From assembly GCA_003116995.1 (NCBI GenBank), contig BDSL01000072.1, positions 248,001 to 312,000 on the forward strand: 64,000 nucleotides of DNA. Direction: 5' to 3'. Within the stretch, counting starts at the first letter, position 1. Each line of letters starts with the position of its first letter. The notes under the pieces were generated by a model. It saw only the letters and a list, made by a program, of their open reading frames with translations, was not told where the DNA came from and searched no databases. Shown piece after piece: positions 22,701 through 34,396 of the stretch. Origin of the DNA: Yamagishiella unicocca. Its lineage: Eukaryota; Chlorophyta; Chlorophyceae; Chlamydomonadales; Volvocaceae. The translations under genes and the position numbers were made by a program.

Positions 22701-25700
22701 ACTTTTTCGAGAAGCTCGCCCGCGACTCAGAGGGACATGCTCTGTACAGCGCGCTTCAGGACATCGTGCTGCCGCAGCAGCGAGGGAAGAAGCAGCGGAA
22801 GCATGTCATGGTGCAGTCTGGACTGGCTGAGTCACCGAAAGCGACTTCAACAGCCACCGCTACCGCCGCTGCCGCCGCCGCCGTGTCTGTTGTCGGCGCG
22901 TCGGTTGAGGTGGCCGCTGCCAGGGAGGAGCGGCAGCTGGCGGCCGCAGAGCAGCAGCTCCTGGACGGCTTCCGCCAGCACCTGCGCCGTAGGGCGATGC
23001 AGGTGTTAAGGTCCTTCATGCGCGCCACCGGCCTGGTCCAGATCCTTCGTGCCTTGACCTCCAGCCCGTCCTTCGCCCAGGCACTAGACGCCGCACCGCC
23101 CAGTCCCTTCGGAAGCGCTGCTGCTGCCCCCTCACACCGCAGCGGCATTAGCAGCGACATGACGCAGACAACTTCGACCGCTACAGCCGCTGAATTGCGC
23201 GCTGCCGGCGCTTCCTTGCGCGCCAGCTGCGCCTCCCTGGAGCGCCTCTACTCGCCTGCCAGCCTGGGAGCCCTCATGCGCCTGCTGCTGACCCGCGACC
23301 CCCGTCGCGACGAGGCCACCGTGCGCGCGGTGCTTCAGCAGGTGCGTAGCTGAACCAAGGCGCTTGGCATGTGCGTTCGTTAGCCTAGGCGATTAGCAGG
23401 GTGCATACGCTATTAGCCGAGACGTTTAGCAGGGTGCATACGTTATTAGCCGAGGCGGACCTTGCGGGTACTAGGCCGTAGGCCTGAGCCGTTCGGCCCC
23501 GACCGTGGCTGGGCTCGCAACCAGCGGCTGCTGCCGGCAGGCTGACTGGTGGCCCGCACGTGCTGACCGGCCTTGGTCCCCACCGCGTGCTGATCACCCG
23601 GCCTGGGCTCGTGGCTTCTGGCCGGTGGAGATGCAACCACACGATGCCTGGCCTGCAAGCAATTGCACGGTCCCTCTGCGCGGCAGTACCTGTACCCGTA
23701 CGCGGCGGTGGCTCACTTGCTGGCCTGCCTGCCTGTCTTGCCTTATTAGCCTGTCTTCACGCGCCGTGTTGCTTGCTGGGATGCCCTCAGGTAGCCGGCG
23801 CGCGGGACGTGCTGCGGGGAGGGGCGTCAGCAGGCCCAGCTGGCGCGAAGCGCTGCTGTGGGGCCGGATGCTGCCCCTCCTGCGGCCCCACCTCCCCGCT
23901 GCTGACGGCGCTCGGGAGCCATTTCGGCGACAGCATGGTGCGCTGCGCGCTGGCCGCCGCGCGCCGCCTCATGGGCCTTACGGAGGAGCAGGCGGGGAGC
24001 CTGCAGGCTCTGGGGCGCGGGCAGGAGGGCGTGGTGTTGTCGGACCGCAGCCCGGGGGGCGCCGTGTACAAGCACATGTGGCACGTGGCGGCGCGCACGG
24101 CAGCGGCGGCGGCGGGGCGGGAGCTGCCGGCCGGACGACGGGCGTTCCTCCGGGAGCTGCCGAGCAGGCTGTCCAGGTAGCCTACTGGTGTTCCTTGAGG
24201 CTGGCGGCGTGGTTTTGTGAGATTTGCTTGGCGGCGTCTGGTGCGCACTGCTGACTCCTCGCTAACTAGGCCACCATGGGCGCGCGTGCGTCAAGATCGT
24301 ATTCGTGGCGGCGCGATTCAAGACAGTTCGAAGCGCTGCCATGTGCATACACCTACATTCGTGCGAAGATAGAGAGCGGGGCTTGAATTGATACTCGCGA
24401 CAATAAAATGTCGTAATTGGTAGCGACTCCGCATTTGTGCGTGCGCCTATATCCACGGCAGTCCCACCTGCATTGCGCCGCACCGCACCGCGCTGCCTTG
24501 TCGCCGCAGGCCCGCACTTTGTCTGTACGAAGTTTACAAGTGGGTCGACGAGGGCCCCGCGGCGCTTGTGTCGTACGGACCGTATGAGGACGGCGTGATG
24601 CTGAGCAGGCAAGTACGGTAGCGTTTCTTGCGTGTCAGGGACCACGTGCGCGTGCTGGTTTCATGGCAAACCGGTGCTTTGCTCAGCAGGGTGAGTAGTG
24701 GCATTGCAGCGGCGCTGGGTTGCTTGAGCCCAGCAGCAAGCTTAGTTAGGGCCATCCTTACTTGGGGCTTTGCCGTACGTTTCTGAATGTACGGCACATA
24801 AGTACCAGGAAGGTGACTGTACGGACGTGGCCGGTTTTGGCTGAGGCAAGCCTGGAACCGTTGACTTTTGGATTTCTAGCCTCACTGCGGCTGGCCTTCA
24901 TTTCCCGACAACCTATAGTCCATCTTGATGCATCAAGGTGACTTGATTTTACCATATGCCGATAGTCGAAAGCCTCCTCCCTGGTAGCGCTCCTGTCTGC
25001 CCTACCTCTTGGCTTGGGCCGCCGTTTACGGCTGCGGCCTTCCTTATTATCCGCGCGCGCAGCGTGACGAGCGCTGATGGTGGCGATGGACTGGGCCATA
25101 TGTGCAGCGGCCGCCTCCTCCTACAGCTGGCGCGGGATTGCATGGCGGCTGGCGTCGTACTGGGCAACGTCCACCCCAGGAACATGCTGCTGGTGAACAG
25201 GACCGCCGGCGCAGGTTCAAGCCGCCCTGACCTGCACGACCAAGAGGACCAGGCGGTGCTGCGGTTCGTGGACATCGGGTGCGCTTGGATGCCGGCGTCT
25301 GATGACCCCCTGGACACTGACAGGTAGAGAGGAATGAAGCTCTTGGTATTCCTGGTCTTTACTGGATCTTTTTGACGGGACTTATGGCAGGGGCATGGCA
25401 TTCTGCTGCGGTGCCTGGCATGTGTAGATGTTAGGGTCATGTGTGGATGTTAGGGTTTCGTAGCACGCGCAGCTCCATGGGAAACGTGACGCACCCTGTG
25501 TGTGCGCGCGGGCCACCCCCCAGGATGCTCCTCCTCCTCCTATGTCATGCAGACGGGTTCCTTCGCCACCCACAGGGTGCTCCTGCTCTTACCTTCTCCT
25601 ATGTCCTTCACACGGTTTCCTTCGCGCCCCCAGGATGCTGAGGAAGATGTTCCTGTGCTGGCGCTGGTGGCGGCGGGACGACCTGGCCGTCCTGCTGCGG

Positions 25701-28700
25701 GCCTCACTCGCTCAGGACGCGGTGGAGGCGATGCCGGAGCTGCGAGGCTTCCAGCGCTTCAGGGCGGCGGCGTACGGCGAGTACGACAGTCCGGCGACGA
25801 CGCTGTACCCCGTGCTCCTCCAGACGGTGCGGGAGGCGCTGGCGGAGCTGGAGCTCGCCGGGCGCCAGGAGGCCGCCGGTACGGTGGCCGGGGGAGGGAG
25901 TACATGGAGGGGTTGCAAAAAAGAACTGGTTACTCGAGGTGGGGGGTACATAAAAGAACCGGGAACTCGGCATGGGAAGTGTTGCTGGTGCGTAGCCTTC
26001 GGAGGTAGGGGGGAGGGAAGTGGCAACAAGGGGTGGTTGCCGGTACTATAAAGTATGGATGCGAATCGCGCTACTGAAGGGGGAGGAGAGGAACCCCGTA
26101 GGCCGGCACTTGTACTTGCAAGATGTACGTAGAACCGACTAGGAAACGTCTAGGACACATTACAGTGTGCTGGGGCGGGCCTGGGCGCGCGCGCGCGTAC
26201 GGCGGTCGGTACCGGTAGCGATATTCCCTTAGAAATATCACCGGTGGTACGGCACCAACGGCTGGCCGCGAAGCGTTCCCTCCTCCTGGTGGTCACTCGG
26301 TGGCGGCGGCTGATGAGCGAGTGCACCGGCGGCTGCTGGCCGCGGAGCGCACCTACTGCTAGCTACCGCCGTAGTACGCGGCATGTATTTGCATTCCAGT
26401 ATTACTGCGCGTCAGCTGATGTGACGTGTCGGCAGGAACTGAACGGCATGCAACCGGCCGGCCTCGCCACCCCCGCAGTCCTGGACTACGGCGCGGGTTC
26501 CGGGCGGGTCCTGGCGCAGCTGCACCGGGAGCTTCCCCCCCGGGTAACGCTGGTGGGTTGCGACCCCGCCGTACAGCAGCCCAAGCACTGGAGGCCCCAT
26601 GCCGCCGCGGCTGATGATGAGGGCCGCCGCAGACGCGCCCACTGGACCACCGACTGCTCCGAGGCCGTACGAATGCACGTGAGTTGCTGCACTGGGCAGC
26701 ACCTAGCCAGCAGCGTAACTAACTATAGTGACGCACGCGCTAGGGTTGGCAGCGGAGTGGAAGGAACGGCCAGCTGGTCGTGAATTTCACGCACGCGAAT
26801 GGGGTGCCCTTGTACGTAAGGAGTAGTAGCGAGGGAGGGGGGAGCGGCTCGTTGCGCTGCTGCTGGTGGCAGTGGCAGTGGCAGGGTTGTCGATGACAGG
26901 CTGAGCTAGGCCGCAGGGCCTGCGCGCGCGCACGCGGACGTACTGTAACGGCACTCGCACGTGCCTTTTAACGGTACGTACGTACCTGCAGGAGTACGAC
27001 GTTGTTGTGTGCAGCCTGGTGCTCTGTGTCCTGGAGGACGATACGGAGTATCGCCAGGCGCTGCGCCAACTGGCGGCAGCACTGCGGGCCCCGGCTGCTG
27101 CTGGTCTAACTGCTGCCGCTGGGAGCAGCGACGGTGGCGGCCTGCTGGTTCTGGCCGTATGCAGCCCCTTCTTCACGCACCACGGCGACACCGTCCTGCA
27201 GCGACGGGTGCTGGCCACCACCGCCGCCACCGCCGCCGCCACTGGCGCAGCAGTCGGTGGTGCCGGTGTGGCCGACGGAGCGGAAGGCTGTGGGGTGGGC
27301 CTGGAGGCTGCAGGTGCAGCGGCAGCTGAGGCTGAGGCTGCTGGCGTGGCATCAGCGAACGCGTCCGGTGTGCAGCCGTTCGAGGGCGGGGAGTCAGGCG
27401 GCCGTCGCGGGGCTAGCGCAAGCTGCTTCGGTTACATGGAGCGCCATGCCTGGACCAAGCAGCTGCGGGTGTGGCCGCGCGCCGGGAGCAGTAGCAGCAG
27501 CAGCAGCAGTGTGGCTGGGACCAGTAACGGCGGCAGTAGTTGCAGAAATGGGGGATGTGGAAGCTGTGCCGTACGACACGGCGCGGGCGCTGCCCGCCGT
27601 GACGTGCACCGGCCGCTGGAGATCCTGCTGTTGGACTTGAGCCGCGTGGGGCTGCAGCTGCTCAGGTGCGTTCGTCGAGGTACCTGCTGCCTCCGGTTGA
27701 CGATGATACGTGCTAGTCTGCAGGCGAAACAGTTGATTCCATGGGTCCTTCCAGCCATGGGTATAAACACTGTGGTTTAGCACGGAAGGTCATCATGGCC
27801 AGATAGGAGCCTCTTTCATCCGTTTTGCGTGCGACTTATTTCAGATTGCGTGCGTGCGTTCCAATGTACCAGACGCATCTCGCTGGCACGTTGGGATCGC
27901 TGCCGAACCCAAATCGGGGTGTTTGGGGGTTTGTTTGTCGATGTAGGGGTCATCCGGGTCCCAAGAGTGCGCGATTGGGACAGCCGAGCAGGGAAGGGCA
28001 GGGGAGGCAAAATGGCATGCCGCAAAACCACCCTCCCTGGAGGATTCTTGCACAGCCGGCGCTGCCCGGGTTCGTCACGCCTGTCATTTGATGCCGTACT
28101 GCACCGTCATGGCCCCCGCCCACCTCGCTCGTGCAACCAGGATCCAGCAGACGGAGACTCTGGATCCCAGCTGCCTGGACGAGCCCGCATCGGACTTCAT
28201 TGTCCTCACCCTGCGCCGGCTGCTTCCTGGAGCGTCACCGCCGCTGCCGCCCTGGCTGCCGCCGGCGCTTTCGCAATGTGCAGCACCGCCGCCGCCGTCG
28301 ACGCGCAGCAACGAACGAATAGCGTGTTACGCGCAGGCGGCAGCTGCGGTGACGGGCTCTATGCCCCCGGTCTTTGCCGACGTGGTGTCATGTGAGGCTA
28401 GCGTTGCGACCAGCGGGGCTGCTGCTGCTGCTGCTGGCACTGCTGCTGCTGCCCCAGGCACTACCGGTGCCTTACCGCCCGGCGGCTTGCCAGCTGCTGC
28501 CGGTGCCTTGGCGGCACCCCCCGCGATGCGTAGGCTGCAGCCGCAGCAGCCGGCGGAGCCCCTTCACCCCGCCAGCCCTCGGGTCGTGCTTCTTATCCGG
28601 GCCTGCGCGATGGACCACCAGCGAATCGAGCAGCAGGTGCGCCCGGGTTGGGGGAGGGGCGAGCGGGCAGGAGGGGCGAGGTGCGTCGCCAGCGTACGAC

Positions 28701-31700
28701 ATCTCGTACGCTTGCCTCCTGCAGCACGATCTGGTTTTACGTCCGTGGCCCCGTCGGTGGCAGGCTCTGCACAGTGGGTCCCGTCAGCAAAGAGTTCTGG
28801 GGAACGGAGGACCTCAAGCGGCACTGCCCTGCACAGCGGCCTCGTCCACTATTGGGGGGCAGGGGTCTCCTGCGCGGTGTGTTGCTGTCCCGCGGCGTGT
28901 TGACGTACCGCGGCGTGTTGATGTACCGCGGTGTGTGCGTACCCCCGCCGCGCGCAGGTGCTGCACCTCGCCTCACAGCTGTCGGATCCGCAGCTGCCTT
29001 TTTTCGCGGTGACGGTGGCGGTCGACCCATTTGCCGGGCCCTTCGCGCGCGAGTATTGCCGGCCTGACCCCGGCGCGCTCAGGGTCTCCCTGGAGCGGCT
29101 CCAACGCCTGGGTGTGGTGGATGACGTCATCTGGTGCCACACCGCCGGCACGACCCAGGTCGAGGCCATTAACGACAGGTGGGTTTGTGCCGTCCGTGCG
29201 TTGACTCTACGGCAGACGTTAAGGACCGCGGGCGTCAAGCAAACCATACCATGATGCCACGTTGGCAGAGGCCATGGCCTGGTGCGTGGGGCAAAAACCA
29301 CGGTGTGCTTGTCGGCGGATGAAGCGCAGTAGCTGCCCCAATATTTGAACGAGCATTAGGCACCTTTGCGCACCACTAGGCACCCTTCAACCCTCACGCG
29401 CGTGCCTACGCCTGCCATGTCTTCCGCCATGGGAAGACACAATGCGACATGAGTGCCCACTCGGCCATGGCGCCTGCGTCCGCCGACCTTGTCCTCCCGC
29501 CTGCAGGTGGTTCGGACTGCACGGCTGCCGCCGCAGCCACTCGCGCGAAGGGGTACCAGTGACGCCCGTGCTGCAATCCCTGGAGCAGGTGGCCACCGCG
29601 TACAGCAGCCAGTACGTACTGCAAGTGGACTGTGACATGATCGTCATGGCAGCTGGCGCCGACGGCGACGGCCCCAGCGTCGCTCTCCAGGGTGACGCTA
29701 CTGCCGCTGCTGCTGCTGCTGCTAGCGGCGGCGACATTGGGGATACCGCCGCCGCCGGCGTGTTCGCCCCTGGGCGCACTTGCCCGCCGCACAGCAAGGG
29801 CGGCTCTGGGCGCGGAAGCTACTTGCAGCGCATGGTGGCCGTGTTGGTGTCCGACCGCGCAGCTGTCACCGTGTCCCTCGATGCGGTCCCCGCAGCCCCC
29901 CGCGCCGGCAGCCCGGCCCCAGCTGCGCCGCCTGGCTGTGCTGGTGCGGAAACCGGCGCGGCCACGTTCTGCGGCCCGGAGGGCCCTTGGAGGGTGGAGG
30001 TGCGCGGCTGCCTGCTGCACCTACCGCGCCTGCTGGCGCTGCGGCCGCTGCCCACGCTCCGCGCGGCTCGAACCGGGGACCTGCCAGAGCGCCACGAGCC
30101 ACCGGAGGCCAGCCGACCCGAGGTCACCCGGGACCGTGCCGCCGCCGCGCGGCCCCCTCACAACTGGACGGCCTCTGCACCCAGCGGCGAAAGCTTGCAC
30201 CATGAGCCCTCTGCCTTGACCGAAGTAAAAGACGCCATGGCGCTCGCACGTGGCATTGGCGCAACGGCAACGGCAGAGGACGTGGAGCTTGCGCCGCCCA
30301 GGTGGCACCGGGCCCTGGACGAGGTCGTACGCGAATCGGCGGGCGGCGTGAGGTCGTACAGGGGGGCCAGTGCGGGGCTGCTGGCGGTGGTGCACCCTCC
30401 CAATGCAGCCGTCAAAGCACAGCAGCAGCTGGGGGCCGCCGGCAAGCCGCACGCGCGTATCTTCTGGGACGTCCTCTACACAGCTGCAGCGTATGGCAGG
30501 TGCCCGGACGCGCAGCGCGGCGTGATGGATGTGGCGGGCGATGTGGAGGACTGGGCCGGCGCGTTGGGTCGCGAGGAGGAGGTGGTGGTGGTGGTGTGCG
30601 GTCGCAACGTGCCGCCCGGCAGGTTTGGCCGATGCATGGAGTCCCTGGTGGCGCAGGTCAGTGGGGCTGCGGCAGCGGGGGCTTGGTGGTACAGAAGCGT
30701 GGGGGCTTTTGGTGCATGTCGTCATTGCCAGCAGCCAGGGGTCGACTACTGCTGCCTCGCAGGGTGCGTTGACGCACTGTCACTGCCGCTGGAACACGGG
30801 CCGCACGTGTAGTAGCAGCTGTTACAGTGGGGCCCCGACCGTAAGGTGGAGCCGATGTGCCAGGACGTACGCCCGCATCCTAGGACGTCTCGGCGCGTGT
30901 AGTTATCGCCTAGGACGTCTCGGCGCGTGCAGTTATCGCCTACCTCGAAACTTTTACCGATGATCCTAAATAAATATCGTTTGGAGCCCACAGTAACATT
31001 TTGGCGAGATTATAGTGTCTAGCACCATCTGCCTCCCCCTAGCGTCCGCTGCAACACGGCTCTCTGTCCTCCCTCCCAATCAGGACATCGAGCCGCACCG
31101 AGTGGGCGTGGTGGTGGTCGATGACGCTTCGGACGCGGACGCGTGCGGACCGTACATGGAGGCATGCTGCCGCCACCTCCTGCCGCCAAGGTGGCGCAGC
31201 CAGGTCACGTTCATCAAGTGGGTTGCATCTGTGGGGTGAAGGGGTTGTCTCGGGTTTGGCGCTGAACACGACCCATGAAGCGCACGCCAAGAGCGAATGA
31301 CGTGGACATACTTGTACGTACTGCGATCCGGGGCGTGGCGGCAGCAATGTGAATGCTGTGGCGCCTGTCTGCAACTGCAGACATCTCTTTCCGGCTTTTT
31401 AACCCACACTGCAGTTGCAATCAGGCATGACTTCTGGGCCATCCATCCTTTCCGGCCCTCCCCCGTTACCCCATACAGGATAGCCCAGCGACGCCGTGTC
31501 CTTGCGAACACTGACTTCGTCGTACGGCACATTGTACGGCATCCCGACGCCGTGATCGTCACCCTCGACGCCGACGACTGCCTCGCGCGCCCCGACGCGC
31601 TGTCGGCAGTGCACTCCATGCACTTCCTGAAGAACCACGACCTGGTGATCGGCGGCCAATTACGTACGGATCGTACGGCGAGCCCCGCCGCCAGCGCGTA

Positions 31701-33678
31701 CGGCACCGCAGGCGTGGCCTTCGGCGGCCCTCCTCGTCAGCGCGCCATACGCGGCGGCGGTGACGTCTGGCGGCACCTGCGGTCCTTCCGGCGGAGTCTG
31801 TACTGCAAGATCCGCGTCGAGGACCTCTGGGACCCGGTGAGCCTCGGCTACTGCTGCTGCAGTATTGGTGCTACTGCTGCTGCGGTATTGCCGCTGACAT
31901 CGCTGCGGGCGCGGCTGGTCAGGGCTGGTTGGGGCTGGTCGGGGCTGGGCACGGCTTGTCGGGGCTGCTAGCTACGCAGCATGGTGGAGCGCCGTACCTG
32001 CAGTCCGCGCCAGCGGCACAAAGTGGCTCCATTCAATGCGCATTTGCTGTTGCCCCATGCTAAGCTGTGGTACCGTCCACGAGCCCTTCGAAGGCGGCTC
32101 GTTGCGTCGAGGGGTGATACCGGTGCGGTCGATGGCGCATACGGGCTCCCCCTGTGCCTCCTCTCCGAACTAGCAGCGCTCCACAGTGTTCCGCTCGTTG
32201 GGCTATCCACGACAACCACGCGGCCAACATCGCACAAATGGCATATCTACTTCTGCAGCTTCCCCTCCGCCTCTACGTCGCCCTCCTACCTCATCCTCCT
32301 GCCTCTTGTCCGAGCAGGCGACCGGCTGGTTTCGCGACCTCGCCAACGACTGGGCCTTTATGGTGCCAATCGCGGAGATGGCGGTGCGGCCGGCGGTGCT
32401 GCCGGGGGCGATGTATTTGTACGAGCCCTCACGGCGGCCCGGACCCCGCCTGGAGTTCCTGAACGCGCGCGAGGCCGCCGTCTCTGCCGTCATGTCCATG
32501 CCGCCGTACTGCCCGGCCCACGGGTCGTCGTGCTGCGATCGCAGTACCTCCAGTGGCGGCGGCGTCCGCACCTCATGCCCGCTGGTGCTGGGCCGGCGGC
32601 CGCTTGTGGCAGTGGTCGGCGACGCAAACCTCACAGCCGAGCGCGTGGCCGACCGCGAGGAGAAGAAGCGCCTGGCGTTCGAGGTGCGTTGCGCGTTTGC
32701 GGTTTCGAGTGAGTTGTGGTCGACACCAAGTGCCAGCGGAGGGCGTGGACTGCCCTTGCGCTGAGGAGCTGCCGCTTACCGAATCACCGCACTCAACTTA
32801 TGGGCTCGTCCCCTGCCTTTCGCCAGGTGGGTCGCCGGCTGGTGGACTGTGGCTGCCGGGTGCTGACCGGCGGCGAGGGTGGTGTCATGGAGTGGGCGGG
32901 CCGAGGGGCCCGGGCGTCCGCGCGCAGTGGCAGCTCCGGCGGCGACTGCCTGGCGCTGCTCCGCCACGGAGCAGCCGCTGAGCCGCCGGCGGGACCGGTG
33001 CCTGGACCGGTCCCGGCAGCGGCCGATGGCCCCCACGGCCCCGACGGCACCGCTGGCGTGCCTCAGCCCCGCTGCTCAGCAAACCGCTTCGTGGACGTGC
33101 CGATTGCAACTGGTAGGTCCCCGGCTTGCACCGGTAGGGCCTCTGTAAGAAGCACGGACGAACTCCTTTGCAGCATTCACTCCAATGACGCGAGCACCGT
33201 TGTTGTTGCATTGCTCGGCTGAGAGCTGGCGCGGCCTGGGTTTCGGTGCCCTCAGGTAGCCTTTATGCACGACCGTTTCGATCTTCGACAGTTGAAGCTA
33301 GGAAACAGCGTGTCTTGGACCTCATGGCTCGTGAGGAGATCCTTAGGCGGATTGTAAGTAACTAACAAACTAACGCTCTCCCCGACACTCCGCACAGGGC
33401 TGGGCAATGCCCGGAACGCCATGATCGGCACAGCAGCTGACGCGATCATTGCCATCGGTGGCGGCCCGGGGACGGTTTCGGAGCTGTGCTTCGCGTGGAT
33501 GGCTCGGGCCAAGGAGGTGGTGGTGCTGACGGGTGTTGCGGGCCAGAGCGCCCAGTGGGCCGGTCGTGCCCTAGACGAGAGGTGCCCGCTGGGCCGTGTG
33601 GTGAGGGGCGCGAGCAGCGCGCAGGAGGCGGTGGAAGCCGTCGAGCAGCGCCTCCGCCGAGAAGGGCTTCTGTTCTGA
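17513..33678 (+). CDS. Giant multidomain protein: GT2 / GT-like / kinase-like / methyltransferase / GT2 / GT2 / SLOG
   Basis: Eighteen exons join in phase from ATG 17513 to TGA 33676: 17513-17668, 17945-18332, 18691-19024, 19582-23341, 23791-24176, 24510-24608, 25108-25323, 25634-25878, 26233-26678 (or 26479-26678), 26992-27665, 28141-28636, 28958-29178, 29507-30656, 31084-31217, 31479-31836, 32318-32683, 32827-33112, 33398-33678. The product is 3,331 residues with the long exon 9, or 3,249 with the short one. Domain order (long model): GT2-type glycosyltransferase, residues 15-340 ([24 protein letters not shown]); a GT-like segment with large disordered inserts, 515-1200; kinase-like, 1600-1860; class I methyltransferase, 1940-2290; GT2-type, 2385-2560 (VDCDM); GT2-type, 2830-3020 ([14 protein letters not shown]); SLOG/LOG-like, 3105-3331. 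An in-frame TAG at 17477 limits the start. No signal peptide is obvious. Probable role: assembly and decoration of a glycan (inference). Running as two or more genes is possible, but no internal stop, TGTAA plus new start, or phase break requires it. Confidence 0.75.
19678..20965 (+). repeat. Triplet-repeat tracts inside the 3.76-kb exon 4
   Basis: An AGC run at 19679-19760 encodes poly-serine in the used frame. CCT/CAG runs at 20883-20960 encode poly-proline followed by poly-glutamine. Further Ser/Gly-rich tracts occur at 21420-21475 and 22430-22560. They lie between conserved GT-like blocks and look like disordered linkers. Confidence 0.85.
23791..25878 (+). other. Module 3 of the giant protein: kinase-like domain
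   Basis: Exons 5-8. The N-lobe shows a glycine-rich loop ([13 protein letters not shown]) and a candidate beta-3 lysine (AVYKHMW), then a hinge-like [12 protein letters not shown]. The catalytic loop reads [15 protein letters not shown], with Asn where the small-molecule/APH-type kinase pattern usually has the catalytic Asp. The metal-binding Asp of the DFG position is present ([10 protein letters not shown]). Exon 8 supplies a helical C-lobe ([20 protein letters not shown]). It may be a diverged phosphotransferase or a pseudokinase. Confidence 0.6.
24609..25107 (+). other. GC-AG intron in the giant gene
   Basis: The donor reads AG|GCAAGT, the consensus of the rare GC-AG intron class, and the acceptor is TGTGCAG. 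No GT donor nearby keeps the kinase frame. The phase (2/2) is consistent and restores [14 protein letters not shown]. Confidence 0.6.
26233..28230 (+). other. Module 4 of the giant protein: class I SAM-dependent methyltransferase
   Basis: Motif I is [15 protein letters not shown] in exon 9 and post-I is VTLVGCDPA. Motif [18 protein letters not shown], opens exon 10, followed by [11 protein letters not shown] and a long exon 10. Exon 11 begins with [14 protein letters not shown], which resembles the C-terminal end of such methyltransferases. The exon 9 start is uncertain: acceptors at 26231-26232 and 26477-26478 are both in phase with exon 8. Confidence 0.75.
32590..33678 (+). other. Module 7 of the giant protein: SLOG/LOG-like (TIGR00725-type) domain
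   Basis: Exons 16-18. [10 protein letters not shown] opens a Rossmann-like fold, followed by [19 protein letters not shown] and [34 protein letters not shown], and the signature [14 protein letters not shown], the GGxGTxxE motif of LOG/SLOG nucleotide-binding proteins. An insert of about 40 Pro/Ala-rich residues separates the halves. In LOG enzymes this motif supports nucleoside-phosphate hydrolysis; in other SLOG domains it binds nucleotides. The activity here is not established. Confidence 0.8.
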
Positions 33679-33924
33679 GCGAGCGTAGCAGGAAGTGGGC
33701 CAGGCGCTGGCAGAGACAAAAGGTTCCGGTCAGGGATCCACTAGTCGTACAGCTTTCGTATGTCCTGGAGCGCGCTCCGCAGAAGTGCCGGCAAGGCGCG
33801 AGCTCCGCCCAGAGTTGAGGCAAAAGGCCCTTCATGGGTCAAACCAGCATCGGAGAGCTATCCATAAAAATACCGATGGAAAAATTGAGCGAGGCTCGTA
33901 TACGCTGCAGCTCAAGGCAGACGG

Positions 33925-33929
33925 TGTAA
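33925..33929 (+). terminator. TGTAA polyadenylation signal of the giant gene
   Basis: First TGTAA I found after the TGA at 33676-33678, giving a 3' UTR of about 250-270 nt, normal for a volvocine nuclear gene. Confidence 0.6.
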
Positions 33930-34396
33930 GGCGCCAACCGAATTCGAAGCTGCTGGTCAGCCTAATGTCGTACCATGTTGATGCAGTGACCAGCAAGGGG
34001 CGCCTCATAGTAAAGTTAGGTGACGGAGTAGTATATAATAGGTCGCTGCTATAATTTATTACGAGAAAGGGCTTGCAGCGATCCCGGGTTTTTTTTGGCG
34101 TCGTGGTTGTTCCCATTTGCATGCAAGTCAGCCTTGGAGGCTAGGGTGTGTTGACAAGTTGTTGTATACCTGTCCCAGTCCAAGCTTGTGAAGTACCAAT
34201 TAAGTAGAACTAGAGCGAGTCATCTTATTAGAGTCAGCAACGGACAGCAGCGGTCCTGACGCCAGAGGTTCACTATCAGTAGCCGAAGCTCCCGCCCCCG
34301 TCGCCGTCCTCACCGTGAGCAACGTAACTTTGGGGACCCGGCACTTGCCAGTTGATGAGCAAATCAAGGGTATGGGTCAACTCCCAGCAGAATTTG
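33930..34396. other. Intergenic, no gene recognised
   Basis: AT-richer spacer between the giant gene and the repeat block. I see no supported coding or RNA feature. Confidence 0.5.
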
